Shown here: positions 9,251-20,960 of the stretch, piece by piece
How the letters are laid out: every line of letters starts with the position of its first letter
Numbering within the stretch: the stretch's first letter is position 1
Assembly (NCBI GenBank): GCA_019671005.1
Contig: CM033711.1
Location: 56,035,049 to 56,099,048 of the forward strand
DNA from: Hibiscus mutabilis
Lineage: Eukaryota; Streptophyta; Magnoliopsida; Malvales; Malvaceae
Reading direction: 5' to 3'
Length of the DNA stretch: 64,000 bases
Made by a program: the position numbers and the translations under genes
Notes under the pieces: model-generated
Told to the model about the DNA's origin: nothing
The model's database searches: none
Seen by the model: the letters and a program-made list of their open reading frames with translations, nothing else

Positions 9251-10673
9251 TGATGACAGTGTAGATAACCTATTTTGTATACCCTTTTTACTTAGATTTT
9301 ACATGTGTTTAGGCTCATTTAGTTGCATTTAGGAGTAGTTTGCATATAGTTAGGGAGTTACACTACCTACGCTTAAATGTTTATATATATTGATGCTTTT
9401 AATGGGGAAGGTAGTGTGTTTTAGTGGTGTCTGTGCAGGAATTGTTGGAGCTAGAGGACCATTGGAGCAGAAGGATGGCATATATCTCGGTTAGAGCTGA
9501 CGAGGCAAGAAGATTTGGAGATGAATTAGACTTGGCTTACGTTGATTCTCATCTGGTAAAAAATTCCTTAAAAAAGCGGGAAAGCAAGATCCTCTTAACG
9601 AGGCTTTGCACGCTTTAGGGTTACAAAACCCTAGCTTTTCCGCCTATATAAAGAAGACTTGGGTTACAAACAAAGGAGAGCTCGATCATAGACGGTCGTC
9701 TTTAGTCTTCAGCTATCAGAGAACCACCAGAGTCAAAGGTCTAGAGGAATCTCCATGCGACAGAAGCCATCGAGAGGGGCTGAAGGAGTGCGAGACTTGC
9801 AACATAGTTAGAAAGGTTCGAGGAGATCATCAAGGAAGTTTGACCCTTTTCTACCCCTTACTTGATAAACAACCATGTTTTTAATTTTTTTATTATGGAT
9901 TTTTTAGGTTCAGACATTAACTAATCACTTTTAGTTTGGTTTATTGTTTTTAGGATATTATGTTTTGATTACTTTGTTTAATGTTATAGTTCTCTTCCTT
10001 TATCTATTATGTTCACCATTCTTCATGTGTATTTATTGTAAGAGTTATTGAAAAAGGCCTTTTAACTATTGATTTGTGGCTTAATATCAAGAGCGTTAGG
10101 TTAAACATAAGTGAACAGTGAAGCTAAGCTATTAACTCAGTCTCAATTCATCTTAGACACAAGTTTAGGATTTCAACGACTAATAAGGGGAACTTGAATA
10201 GATAATAGGGTTGTTAGGGTTGACACAGACATGTATTACCTTAGCCTCATTGTTATCAACTTCTAGGCATCGAGAAAGTCAGAAGTTAGCTAAAAATTCC
10301 TATCGAGTAATTAAAGATCGTAATTGGTTTACACAGACATGCATTGACATTCGCTATAGCATTCAAATAAGTAATCAAGCATAATTCCTAGGAAATAAAC
10401 CCACCTTCCATAATCATCTGAATATTTGCTACAACATTTGTTTATCTTGATCATTGCTACTTTACTTTTATTTGCATTTAGTTTTGATAATCACCATCAA
10501 ACCAATATTTGCTCAACCATTCTTATGTACAACCACTTCGTTTTTAGTGATCCAATCCTTATGGGTTTGACACTCTATCACTTTATTAATTGATCGATGA
10601 GTATACTTGCTCCAAAGTGCATATCTATTTCTCAAGGACTGACAATTGATAATTACGTAGTAATTGCGCTTAA
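9251..10673 (+). repeat. 5' LTR of Athila element BJ
   Basis: The start TGATGACAGTGTAGATAACC aligns without gaps over its first 34 bp with the LTR start of element F (TGATAAGTG...). Shared blocks include TATTTTGTATACCCTTTTTA, the TATA region, the CAGACATG/GCATT segment near 10200-10350 and GTATACTTG near 10600. The right end is approximate because the terminal segment (ACGTAGTAATTGCGC, about 10655-10670) is shortened relative to F, and no clear TGGCGCC primer site remains. Confidence 0.72.
9645..9653 (+). promoter_or_regulatory. TATA box of BJ LTR
   Basis: TATATAAAG lies about 395 bp into the LTR. It occupies the same relative place as the TATAAATA box in the LTRs of F, upstream of a GAGAGC-rich leader, and would set the start of the genomic RNA. 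Confidence 0.6.
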
Positions 10674-10741
10674 GATTTTATTTTATTTGCATTTAATGTT
10701 TGTTTTTATTTTTGTTACTATTTTTAGGTATGTTCCATTGC

Positions 10742-12296
10742 ATGACCCATGAGATCGGGAAATACTTGTGAGACCTACGCAGAGAACCAAGGATAATGGC
10801 AGGATAGGTTGGAGAATGACATGAACATCGTACATAATGGCGGCGATCCACTAATAGATGCACGAGTAATTGTTGATGATTCAACCAATAATGGAGAATT
10901 GAGAAGGCAATCGATTGTTTTACCACCAACCCGACCTAGAAGATCCATTCACGACAATTTTGCACATGTCACTAATGATCTCAACCCGTCAATCATTGTG
11001 CCAGACCTAGGGGTAGCTCACTTTGAGCTGAAGCCCGTTATGTTCAACATGCTCAACTCCATTGAACAATTAAGTGGATTAGCAAGAGAGGATGCTAGAG
11101 AACACATTCAGGGGTTCCTAGAAGTCTATGACTGTTTTAAACAACCGAGAGTTCCTGATGATACGTTGAGACTTAGACTGTTCCCTTACTCCTTGCGTGA
11201 TCGAGCCTGAGCATGGTTGAAAACTATATCCTCAGGATCTATTACGTCCTTGGATGATTTGTGTGAAAAATTTTGCACCGATATGATCCACTGAACGTGC
11301 ACAATCATAAGCGGAGCAAAATTATAGCATTCAAGCAATGAGATGATGAATCTATGTATGAATGCTGGGAAAAGTATAAAGATATGTTGCGCAAGTGCTC
11401 GATTTATGGATTTCGTGATTGGCTACAAATAATGACGTTCTATAATGGCGTCAACACTCGTAAGAAAATGATGATTGATTTTTCAACCAATGGAATTTTG
11501 CTCGACAAAGATCTTGAAGAGGCCTTTGAAATCCTTAATTATATATCCAATAATGACTACCAATTTCCTACGAGGAGATTGAATCCCGTCCTTAAACCTT
11601 CTGTAACACTCTAATTGGATGATTCCCAAAATGAGGTGGCTCAACTCTTCACCATTACAAACCTGATTAAGAGCATGCAACCGATATCCAACACACGAGA
11701 GGCTAAGGTAATTCAAAACACATGCGAGCATTGTGATGGGGAACACTTGTCGATTGAATGCCCCCAACAACAAGAATCTAGATGCTACATAAGGAATGCT
11801 AACCGTAAGAACAATCCTGATTCGATCACATACAACCTAGGGTGGAAATAATATCTAAATTTTGGTTGGGGAGGTAATACATGAAATTCAGGAGCCAGAC
11901 AAAATGCTACAACAGAGCCTTTTAGATTCCAACAGAAAACTCAGAGGCAAAACTAGGGAGTTTCTAATTCAAAATCTAATTATTTTGATTCTTGATATCA
12001 ATTTTCTATGGATACTACCTGAATTATTATGTAGGATCAATCAACGCATCTCAAGAACCATAGTGACATGCTCACAATGTAAGCCGCTATGTTGCAAAAC
12101 TAACAATCCATCTGTAGAACAACACCGCTTCTTTACGGGCCTTAGAAACTCAAGTGGGGTAGATTGCCCAAGTGTTAAAGATGAGACCTCAAGGTGGTTT
12201 ACCTAGTTATATTAAAGTCACTAAGACCGTTAGTGCGGAATAATGTAATGCCATCACATTGGAAAGTGGCATCCAATTGTCCAAAAATAACAAGTT
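10742..12296 (+). pseudogene. Athila gag (BJ), interrupted
   Basis: Gag packages the element RNA. The start ATG at 10742 corresponds to the gag start of F. Motifs are FELKPVMFNMLNSIEQLSG, LRLRLFPYSLRDRA, YECWEKYKDMLRKC, MTFYNGVN, NGILLDKDLEEAFEIL and DYQFPTRR, followed by a zinc-knuckle-like CEHCDGEHLSIECP (CX2CX3HX4C). It continues to NAITLESG just before the C insertion. Frameshifts and stops occur near 10773, 11208, 11290, 11612 and 11850. The rest of gag continues at 51935. Confidence 0.85.
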
Positions 12297-14681
12297 TAGG
12301 CCTTGCTATGTTTAGTGACCATTCTGTAAATAAATTAAATCTGTGTTTAATACCTTTTAACTGAATTAACTACCCCCGTATCAATACCCCCTTAGCCCGT
12401 ATCTTTATAGATATGCACATATTCGATTTTAACTTGAAGGATTAGAGGCTCTGTATCGATACCTTAAGGACCGTATCGATATGGGTTGACCCGTTTCAGT
12501 ATGGCCTAAGACCGTACCGAAACATTTAAATGACCAAACTCCACTGCCTAAGTTTGTATCAATACACTTCTTTTGGGTATCGATATGCCCTGTTTCACCA
12601 TGGCCGATTATGCAAGGCCTTATCGATAAAGGTTGACCTGTTGTACTGACAGATTTTAGCTGGTTTTTAATCGAATTAACCTGTTGAACGATGTCCAAAT
12701 GCAATGAAATTTTACCAACAAGTTTTTAATTATTTAATCTAGTAGCATGTCAAATTTTAAAGTTATTCAAATTTGTTAACTAGGTTTTTACCTTTAGGAG
12801 CTAATTATGCATATTTGGTTACTTTTAGCCCCACAAACAAGTGTCATTTAAGGTTCATTTACCCTATTATAAAGTATTACCCATACATATACATTCCAAA
12901 TACCATGAGTAACTAGTTTAACTACTTTGCCACCATTCTAGGAGTTGGTAAAGACAAAATACTTTACTTTAGCTTGTAAGTGACTTGTCCAACTTCCAAC
13001 TTCTCCGATCTTGAACCAACAATTCGATCAACCTAAAATGCATGAGATAAAATGCATTAGGCATACTTTGCCTAGTGCGGTAGTCAAAAGCAGTGTCAAT
13101 ATCAATGAGATGCATTACAAATCATGTCTTGACAATAATAGTGCAATGGATCATTATTAGCAATGAAATGACCAGGTTCAATAGTATTAAATCCATATTT
13201 CAACAATAACCCTTAGATCGATTCAGAATAGTAGATACGCGAATTCCTACGCCTCGCCAAATCAATGAATGGTCTAGTCCCTCCGCTTCGTCAATATGAC
13301 CAACATCACAACACATCCCTCCGCCTTGCCAAATCAATGTAGGTCGTAGCCCAAGGATCATAGTCCACCCATACACTGAGCTCATGAATTATATGGCATG
13401 CCAATTGTATCTAAAGTCCTTTCAAATCCAAGGTCCGGTGACGATATCAATGACCAATGTTCAATAGCAATGAAAATACTCAGTATATTCAATGACTTTA
13501 GCAATGAGTAATGTTTCAATATCAATGTCCTATAACAATATCAATGACATTAGCAATATTTTAATGATCTCAATGATGATATCAATAGCCGATGATTCAT
13601 TTGCAATGTTTCGATGACAATAACAATGCCGACATCATTAATCCATGGCAATGACAATAACAATGGCAATGTCAATGCTCTATAATCAATATTCTATATT
13701 TCCATGATTCAATGATGATGAAAATGTTAATGACATTGACAATACTCATTAACAATGACGATAGCAACAACAATGCTCAATACTCGATGTGATAACTTAC
13801 CGATGCTTACCATAATATCCGCTAAGCAGTTCGATGCAATAATCCTTAGACGTGAGGTTAGCAATGAAAATTTCATTAACAATGAAATCGGGAAAGGCAC
13901 CAAGCCTAATCTTGAGACTCCAACTACACTCACCTCGATAATCTGAAGCTTTCAAGGCTCTCAGATAGTAATCCCTTTATTTCTAGCTCTCGTTGGTGAT
14001 GGTGGAGCTAGGATAAACAATAGGGAAGTAGTTAAGATTTGTAATACGATATCAAAATCATTATATAAACTCAACATATACAATATCTATAATTTTTTCA
14101 TGGATAGCCAAAACCCTAGTTTAAGATTACACTCAATAATTCAATGGATTTTGATAATAGTTTGGGGGAATTAAGCTTACCCGTCCGATAGCAATGATTC
14201 GATATTGATAAATCAAAGGAAAACTAAGCTTGAAATCAAGCTCCTATGGAGGTGTGAGCTTAGTTGAAGATGATGAAGAGAGGTGCTTGCTAGCTTTAGA
14301 AGTCGGGTAAGTTTCTCCACTCTTTCTTTCTTTCCTTTAATCCAAATGAGCCAATGGATTTCCTTCATATGAAGGAAGTTCATCAACTTAACCGACGTGT
14401 GGGTGATTATAATTTGAGGAGGGGCTAGTCACAAGGTTAGTCCCTCAAATTTCTATTCTTTATACTTGTACCCCTAAACTTTCGATTTCTATAATTTAGT
14501 CATTAAACAGGTTTTCATTACTTCCAATAAGGTTCTTAAGCAATAGTTTGACCCAATTAGAGTCCAATATCAATACAATTGACCTTGTGGTCAAAGCTAG
14601 TACAATATTTGAACAATTTTGATGTAGGGTTTTCGACAACAGAAACCCAATTCTGACTAGGTGGGATTTCGGGGTGTTACA
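12297..14681 (-). repeat. 3' LTR of C (truncated)
   Basis: On the minus strand it starts TGTAACACCCCGAAATCCC at 14681, next to the polypurine tract. It matches the 5' LTR of C from 51934 downwards, but stops at AGGCCTTGC (12297), the point equivalent to about 46507. The last ~340 bp are therefore missing where it meets gag of BJ. It has many C-to-T and G-to-A differences from the 5' copy, for example in the GTATCGATAC palindromes near 12380-12640, as expected from decay of methylated CpG. Confidence 0.87.
13440..13790. repeat. Degenerate CAATG-rich low-complexity block
   Basis: About 350 bp are built of irregular CAATG, CAATATCAATG and GACAATAACAATG units with no fixed period. Equivalent blocks lie in the 5' LTR of C (50620-51000) and in A3 (7200-7560). 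In A2 the same block is seen as ATTG-rich sequence near 5820-5900. It creates long chance open frames. Confidence 0.8.
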
Positions 14682-14697
14682 ACTCTCTCCCCCTTAA
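14682..14697 (-). other. Polypurine tract of C
   Basis: On the minus strand, TTAAGGGGGAGAGAGT directly precedes the 3' LTR start. It is the plus-strand primer of this element and almost matches that of A2. Confidence 0.83.
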
Positions 14698-15546
14698 GAA
14701 AATTCATCCTCAAATTTTACTTGGATCAAAGAGGTGAGGATTTTGCTTTTGCATTGTTTCCTCCAGCTTCCGCGTTGCTTCCTTAGCGGTGTGGCTCCTC
14801 TAGAGCACTTTAACCAACGAGATAGTCTTGTTACAAAGTCTCTTGACTTCCTTTGTAAGAATCTGAACCAGTTCTTACTCATAAGATAAATTTGGCTGAA
14901 TTTCCACAGAATCATGTTCAATAACCTACGAGGGATCATAACGATACTTCTGAAGCATGGATACACGAAACACATCATGGATTTTACTTAATTATAAAGG
15001 CAACAACAAGCGGTAAACCACAAAGCCAACTTTTTCCACAACCTCAAAAGGTCCAATGAATCGGGGACTCAATTTCACTTTCTTGCCAAACCTTATAACT
15101 TTCGTCCATTGTGAAACATTGAGGAAAGCTTTCTCACCAACTTCATATTGAATATCCCTACGCTTAAGATTAGCATAGGCCTTCTGTCGGTCAAAGGCAG
15201 CTTTTAAGCGATCATGGATGATGGCAACCTTTCCTTCAGTTTCCTGAAGTAGGTTAGGGCCCAACATCTTGCCTTCACTGAGTTCAGACCAACACAGTAG
15301 AGTCCTGCAACATCTTCAATACAATGCTTCATATGGTGCCATCTTGATAGAAGCTTGGTAATTATTGTTGTAGGCAAATTCAATGAGGGGTAGGGATTTT
15401 TCCCACGATCTGGCAAAATCAATAATACATGCTCGTAGCATGTCCTCCAAGATCTGTAAAGGAGGATTCAATAATGGTACACTTAATCGATGATTCAAAG
15501 GAAGGATTTTTTGATGATCACATGCTCGTAGCATGTCCTCCAAGAT
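14698..15546 (-). pseudogene. Integrase E region, C-terminus and chromodomain of C
   Basis: This begins with ILEDMLRACIIDF, which contains the catalytic glutamate, followed by EKSLPLIEFAYNNNYQAS and MAPYEALY. Then come LLQETEGKVAIIHDRLK, RFIGPFEVVEKVGFVVYRL and a frameshift near 14990 into the chromodomain (ELVQIL, EVKRLCNKTISLVKVL, EEATRKLEE-like). It is the 3' exon relative to the 68-bp intron-like insertion at 15547-15614. A 93-bp tandem duplication copies its first ~26 bases. Confidence 0.83.
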
Positions 15547-15613
15547 CTGTAAAGGAGGATTCAATAATGGTACACTTAATCGATGATACAAAGGAAGGAT
15601 TTTTTAATGATTA
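15428..15613 (-). repeat. 93-bp tandem duplication in C integrase
   Basis: Units 15428-15520 and 15521-15613 are nearly identical, with a handful of differences such as GATTC/GATAC. Each unit contains the ILEDMLRA-coding piece plus nearly all of the 68-bp intron-like sequence. The duplication therefore yields a second micro-exon flanked by two intron-like copies. Confidence 0.9.
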
Positions 15614-15614
15614 C
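15547..15614 (-). other. Intron-like GT-AG insertion in C integrase (68 bp)
   Basis: The minus strand reads GTA ATA CAG^GTAATCATT at 15614 and ends CCTCCTTTACAG^ATCTTGGAG at 15547. The flanking codons are V-I-Q and I-L-E-D-M-L, which are contiguous in D, A1 and A2. The insertion falls exactly between codons, has perfect GT and AG ends and a pyrimidine-rich acceptor. It is absent from A1, A2 and D at this site. Intron status is inferred, without transcript evidence. Confidence 0.55.
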
Positions 15615-16018
15615 CTGTATTACCCTTTCTGATTGGCCATCATATTGAGGGTGAAATGAGTAACAAGATTGACTCTAGTGCCTAGAGCTCCTTGCAAAGT
15701 CCTCCAAAATCAAGAAGCAAATCGTGGATCTCGACCGAAGATGATCGATTGTGGCACGCTATGGAGTCAGATAACTTCCTAATGTACAAGTCAGCTAGCT
15801 TGGGAAGTCCATAATCTATTCAAACCGGTAGGAAATGTGCTGACTTGGTTAAACGATCCATAATGATCCCAATGGCATCGTGTTTAGTAGAAGTCAAAGG
15901 TAGACTACTGACAAAGTCCATAATGATCTTCTCCCACTTCCATTGTGGTAGATCAATGGGTTGCAATAATCCGGTAGGGACACGATGTTCAGCCTTAACA
16001 CGTTGACATGTGAGACAC
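15615..16018 (-). pseudogene. Integrase core of C up to the D insertion
   Basis: The minus strand from 16018 reads CLTCQRVKAEH (zinc-finger CC), PTGLLQPIDLPQWKW and MDFVSSL (first catalytic D), then DRLTKSAHFLPV, a stop, and IIFGRDPRF. The usual SDRDPRF has become FGRDPRF, so the second catalytic aspartate is lost. A one-base deletion precedes HPQYDGQSERVIQ. The upstream half of the domain resumes at 28962, beyond element D. Confidence 0.87.
16014..16018. repeat. Target-site duplication of D (left, gacac)
   Basis: GACAC flanks D on the left and GAACC (28957-28961) on the right. The uninterrupted codon series S-K-C-L-T-C-Q known from A1 predicts GACAC on the plus strand, so the right copy has mutated at two of five bases. 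Confidence 0.75.
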
Positions 16019-18956
16019 TATAACATCCCCAACTTGTTCTAGAAGAGTATCATGGCCAAGGAGATAAGAAGACATCAACAAGCTATCTTGTAAACCAAGA
16101 TAGAATTCAAACAAAGAATTAAACTAGAAGCATCAAGCCTAAGCATTCGAAAATCTCAAAGCAATATCATCACTAGTAAGTAAGCCTAATTGATAATAAA
16201 CTATATTCCTTCTTGAATACAAAGTAATAAGGATTGATAAATATATATAACATCTCAAGAGTTTAATTGACAAGTTTTAGCATTACAATATAGATTAGCA
16301 TAAGAGTAGTTTAGTCTTTACTACTAGTTTCACGCTAACCTTATAAGATCATTTCATTAAGCAATTTAGATGACATTACAAACACAATTATTTACATAAC
16401 CAGATTCATTTGTCACCGGTTGATCGGCCAATTTAAAGTGATTATTCAGCATTTACCAGATTTGTTTACTATCAATCATCCGATCGAGCCACCAAACTTA
16501 TCTAAGCAAGCATCAATCTTTAAGCAACGAGATCATAAGTGGGTTTATTCATACATGCTTGATATCGCAAAATAGTAATCTCTTTAATTACAACCCAAGA
16601 ATTCCTAAGACATTCTTAACAAATAAGTGCCACCATTCTAGGAGTCAAATAGAGTGACAAAACATACTTTTATCTTGTAGAGATCTTACTTTCCTCCCAA
16701 AAGACTTGATCAAGAGCATCAACTAACCTGAAGATCATTAGGGAGAAACAATAAGCATGTGATCAAGAATTTCTTAGACATTAAGAAATTGTACATTTTA
16801 ATCTAGTCACCTAAAGTTCATACAACAATACAAATCAATGAAATAGAGCTAACACACTGAAGTTTCGATTACTACAAGAAGTTACAATTACTTTTCACAC
16901 AGGCAAGACTAAATTTCCCATGTTAGGTTAATCTCAAGAAGATTATATCTTTCAATAATTATCAATCCATGAGAGTACATTTTCTTTATTCAATCTTATC
17001 TATTCTCGGGTATATGTCCATATATTAATAGATAATCAAGATCAAGGGACATATAATACCATTACACAACAAGGAACTTCAATTAACATCAAATAAAGAG
17101 TCTGAAACTGTCTACTTGAGTTATAATTGACAAGCTTTATCGATATAAAGAACTTTAGTTGTCTTGAGCCTTGATCGATAGTTAATTGACACACGAATCC
17201 TTAGAAACTTATCTATCATAAGGGTACACTCGGTACCATAACAGGGGCAAACTAAGTGTCGAATGAAAAATCATTATACAAGAATACACAAAGTAATGAT
17301 ATATCATTCGATCTAATAACAAGGGGCCGTAGTCCAAACGAGCGAGCTTGACAGACTCTATGGCATGCCAACTATGTCTAACTAACTCGATACAAGTATG
17401 AATTTATACGATTAATCTTTAGGTAATTCAAGAGGCATCTTTTACGTTATTTCATACTAGACTCACATAATTTCCATTCAAAACCAGTTTTCCATCATCC
17501 ATTAAGTGTAAGACAATCAAGGAATCAAACTAGGTGGACTTACCACTATTTGCTTACCTCAAAGGTATTAAACCTCATTTAAAATCAAGCTATCGAGCAG
17601 TGAATATTCCACAGTTTAAACTAGAGCTACGCAGCCTTATTCATTTGATTAAATCAAAGTTACACTTACAAAAGACTCCAAGCGAATTGCACTCTCAAAT
17701 TACAATCCCCTTCCTCCTATCGTTGCGAGATTCAACAACCACTTTCTGGTCTTCTTGATCTCCTTGATCTAACAATTACCATTACGATAATTTATTACTC
17801 CTATGAATCAAACACACAAGGGTAGTTCTCACCCAAAATCCAATCAATTTTCCAAATTATCAATAGATTTAATTTTAAGATATCTTTAACTCTACCTAGC
17901 TACCTTATAAATTCATTAATGCTCTATTCATATGCATTACTCATAACAGGGCAGTCCTAATATTAAATATAGCAATTTTCTCATTCCTTTATAGTTCTAG
18001 TTACAAATCCCTTATAATTTTGTCCAATTCTAAGAATTCGATCAATGTATTCCATTTAGCAACAAGTAACATATTTTAGTGATCAATCTATTAACAACTT
18101 CATTCATATACATTTCTTAAGCTGGAAAAAGGAGCAGGGCAGTTTCAATACTGCTCGGTTTATAGAAATTCAAGCAGTCCATAGACTAACATTTCCATGA
18201 TAGAGTCATCTAATTATAAGATACACTCAAATTTCTAAGTTGTCGAACTTTGCTTCGATGTATATATATATAGCCTATAATAACTAAATCAATCATCTAG
18301 TGCATCTTAAATTCATCAATCATGTTCAATTCAAAGGTTTGTTTCCAACATTTTAAATCAATTCAATGATGGAATGTGACTACAACAAGAACCAAAACCC
18401 AATAATTCATCATGTATAACTATGATGAATTTGAACTAAATTCTAACAATATCTCATCTAACTAAAGAATTCCAGCATGCAATTATCTATGACTCTAAAA
18501 ATCTATCCATTTGATTTTAAATTAAACAACCATGAACAAGAACCAAAGTAAATGTTACCTTGTTTGAGATTCAAGCAATAATCCCAACTAAATGGCTAAT
18601 TCCTTCAAGACTGTGAGCCTAGAAATCAGGGTTCCCCATATGAAAGCTTCAAGAATTTCCCTCTCTTCTTTCTCTATGTTTTCGGGTGATTTTGATCTAA
18701 GGTTGAAGAGGGTTTATGGTCTTACCGTTGATAGCAAGAGGACACCTCTTAGTGGTCCTTTAATTTTCTAAATTCTTACATGCAAGCTAGTGTGGTTTCA
18801 ATTATACACATTTAGTCTTTAAAAACAATCACCTAGTTTGTCGAGGCATTCAATTGAGTCCTAGCTTTCCAATTTAATTTATTAACTATAAACCATAACA
18901 ATCAATTTATTCTCAAGACAATTAATCCTTCTTGATCCCAATTCTAGTATGTTACA
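16019..18956 (-). repeat. 3' LTR of D (2,938 bp)
   Basis: The minus-strand start is TGTAACATACTAG at 18956 and the end is GGGGATGTTATA at 16019, so it terminates TA instead of CA. The copy at 26282-28956 shows the same ends and is highly similar. It holds a ~260-bp segment (about 17533-17806) that the other copy lacks. GGCATGCC is at 17362-17369 and a GGCCGTAGTCC block at 17325-17335. The open frame at 17534-17758 lies in LTR sequence and is not considered a gene. Confidence 0.93.
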
Positions 18957-18969
18957 AATTCTCCTCCCC
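18957..18969 (-). other. Polypurine tract of D
   Basis: On the minus strand, GGGGAGGAGAATT lies immediately upstream of the 3' LTR start. Confidence 0.82.
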
Positions 18970-20190
18970 ATAAAATAAATTCGACCTCGAATTTACCTGA
19001 AGGAAACAAATGAGGATATTGATCCTTCATTAAGGACTCGGGTTCCCATGTAGCTTCTTCTTGATTATGATTTCTCCAAAGAACTTTAACAATAGATATT
19101 GATTTATTTCGAAGTCTTTTTGTCTCTCGATCCAGTATTTGAATCAATTCCTCCTCATAGGAGAGAGTAGGGTCTAATTCCATGTCTTCAGGCTCTAGAA
19201 TATGGGAGGGATGAGATCGGTATTTACGTAACATGGAAACACTGAAGACATTATGAATTTTATTTAATTGATTAGGAAGAGCCAGTTTATATGCTACAGG
19301 ACCAATTCTTTCCACTACTTCGAATAGCCCGATGAAATGAAGACTCAACTTTCCTTTCTTCCCGAATCTGAGAATCTTCTTACAAGGAGAGACTTTTAGA
19401 AAAACTTTATCACCAATTTCGTAAGAAATATCTCTTCTTCTCTTATTAGCATAGGCTTTTTTCCTATCAAAGGCTGCTTTGAGACGGTCATGGATGATTC
19501 AAACTTTTTCTTCAGTTTCATTTAGGAGTTCGGGTCCTAACACTTTACTTTCCCTCAGTTCTGACCAACAAAGTGGGGTCCTACATCTTATATCATAGAG
19601 GACTTCAAATGGGGCCATTTTGATAGAGGTCTGATAGCTGTTGTTATAATCAAATTCTACCAAAGGTAGGGATTTTTCTCAATTCCTTCTGAACTCAACG
19701 ATACAAGCTTGGAGCATGTCTTCAAGAATTTGAATGACCTTTTTTTGATTGTCCATTCGATTAAGGATGAAATGCGGTGCTTAAATTAATTTTTGACCCC
19801 AAGGCTCTATGAAGAGCTTTCCAAAATTTGGAAGTAAACCGAGAGTCCCTATCTGAAATAATAGAAATTGGAATTTCATGCAATCTAATTATTTCTGGGA
19901 TGTAAATTTTGGCCAATTGTTCTAAACTTAGGGTCTTTTGAATGGGTAGAAAATGAACAGATTTGGTCAGTCTATCAACAATTACCCATACTGAATCATT
20001 TCCCTTCGGTGATAAGAGTAAGCCGCTAACAAAGTCCATGGTGATGTGCTCTCACTTCTATTTAGGGAGTTTGATAGGTTGCAAGAGTCCTGAGGAGACT
20101 TGATGTTCAGCTTTAATTCGTTGACAAGATAAACATCGGGAAACAAATTCAACAATGCCCCTCTTCATTCTCGGCCTCCAATACAAATAT
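18970..20190 (-). pseudogene. Integrase and chromodomain of D
   Basis: The domain starts late, at YLYWRPRMKRG, so the HH half of the zinc finger is missing; FVSRCLSCQRIKAEH (CC) follows. The core shows MDFVSGLLL, DRLTKSVHFLPI, SDRDSRF and LGSKINLSTAFHP, then a stop and one extra A in a run near 19741-19747 before ILEDMLQAC (catalytic E). The C-terminus has FIGLFEVVERIGPVAYKL and HNVFSVSMLRKYRSHPSH. The chromodomain is well preserved: LSYEEELIQILDRETKRLRN, VKVLWRNHNQEEATWEPES and DQYPHLF. The chromodomain assigns D to the chromoviruses. Confidence 0.9.
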
Positions 20191-20960
20191 TTCTTCCTTC
20201 CTAAGTAATTTAGTTAAGTCTAGGGTCAAGGTAGAAAACCCCTTCACAAATCTTCGGTAATACCCGGCTAAACTGAGAAAACTTCTAACTTCCCAGATAT
20301 TTTTGGGAGGTAACCAATCGACAATTGCTTGTACTTTCTTCGGGTCGACCTTAATGCCATCGACTGAAATTATATGGCCTAAAAAGGATACTTCTGGTAA
20401 CCAAAATTCACATTTCCCAAGTTTTGCAAATAGTTGATGTTCTCATAGTGTCTGTAATACTATTTGAAGGTGCTCGATATGCTCTTCCTTGTTTTTAGAT
20501 TAAACGAGTATATCGTCGATGGACACAACAACAAACTTGTCCAAGAAGGGTTTGAATACCTGATTCATTAGATCCATGAAGGCATCTGGAGCATTCGTCA
20601 AACCGAAAGGCATAACAAGGAACTCGAAATGACCATATCGAGTCCTAAATGTTGTTTTAGGTACGTCTGCCTCCTTTACTCTCATTTGATAGTAACCGGA
20701 TCAGAGATCAATTTTTGAGAATACATTTGCATCTTTCAACTGATCAAATAAATCTTTGATTCTTGGTAAGGGATACTTGTTCTTGATTGTGATTTGATTG
20801 AGTTGCCGATAATCAATACATAGCCTCATTGGCCCATCATTCTTCTTGAAAAACATGACTGGAGCTCCCCAAGGAGATGAACTTGGTCGAATGAAGCCTT
20901 TGTCTTGTAGTTCTTTTAATTCAACTGGTGCCATTCTATAGGGAGTAATGGACACAAGAT
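20191..20960 (-). pseudogene. Reverse transcriptase of D, RNase H deleted
   Basis: Motifs from 20955 downwards are MAPVELKELQDKGFIRPSSS, MFFKKNDGPMRLCIDYRQLN, YPLPRIKDLFDQL and MRVKEADVPKTTFRTRYGHF, then MPFGLTNAP. The active site is VVSIDDILV, with S in place of the usual F before IDD. It continues LGHIISVDGIKVDPKKVQ and GYYRRFVKGFS, ending LTKLLRKEE. At about 20190 the next residues are already integrase. All of RNase H and the front of integrase are gone, so D could not complete reverse transcription alone. Confidence 0.9.

Noticed and set aside
17534..17758. 74-codon frame near the D LTR
   Set aside because: Entirely inside LTR sequence, and in the segment deleted from the other LTR; no recognisable domain.
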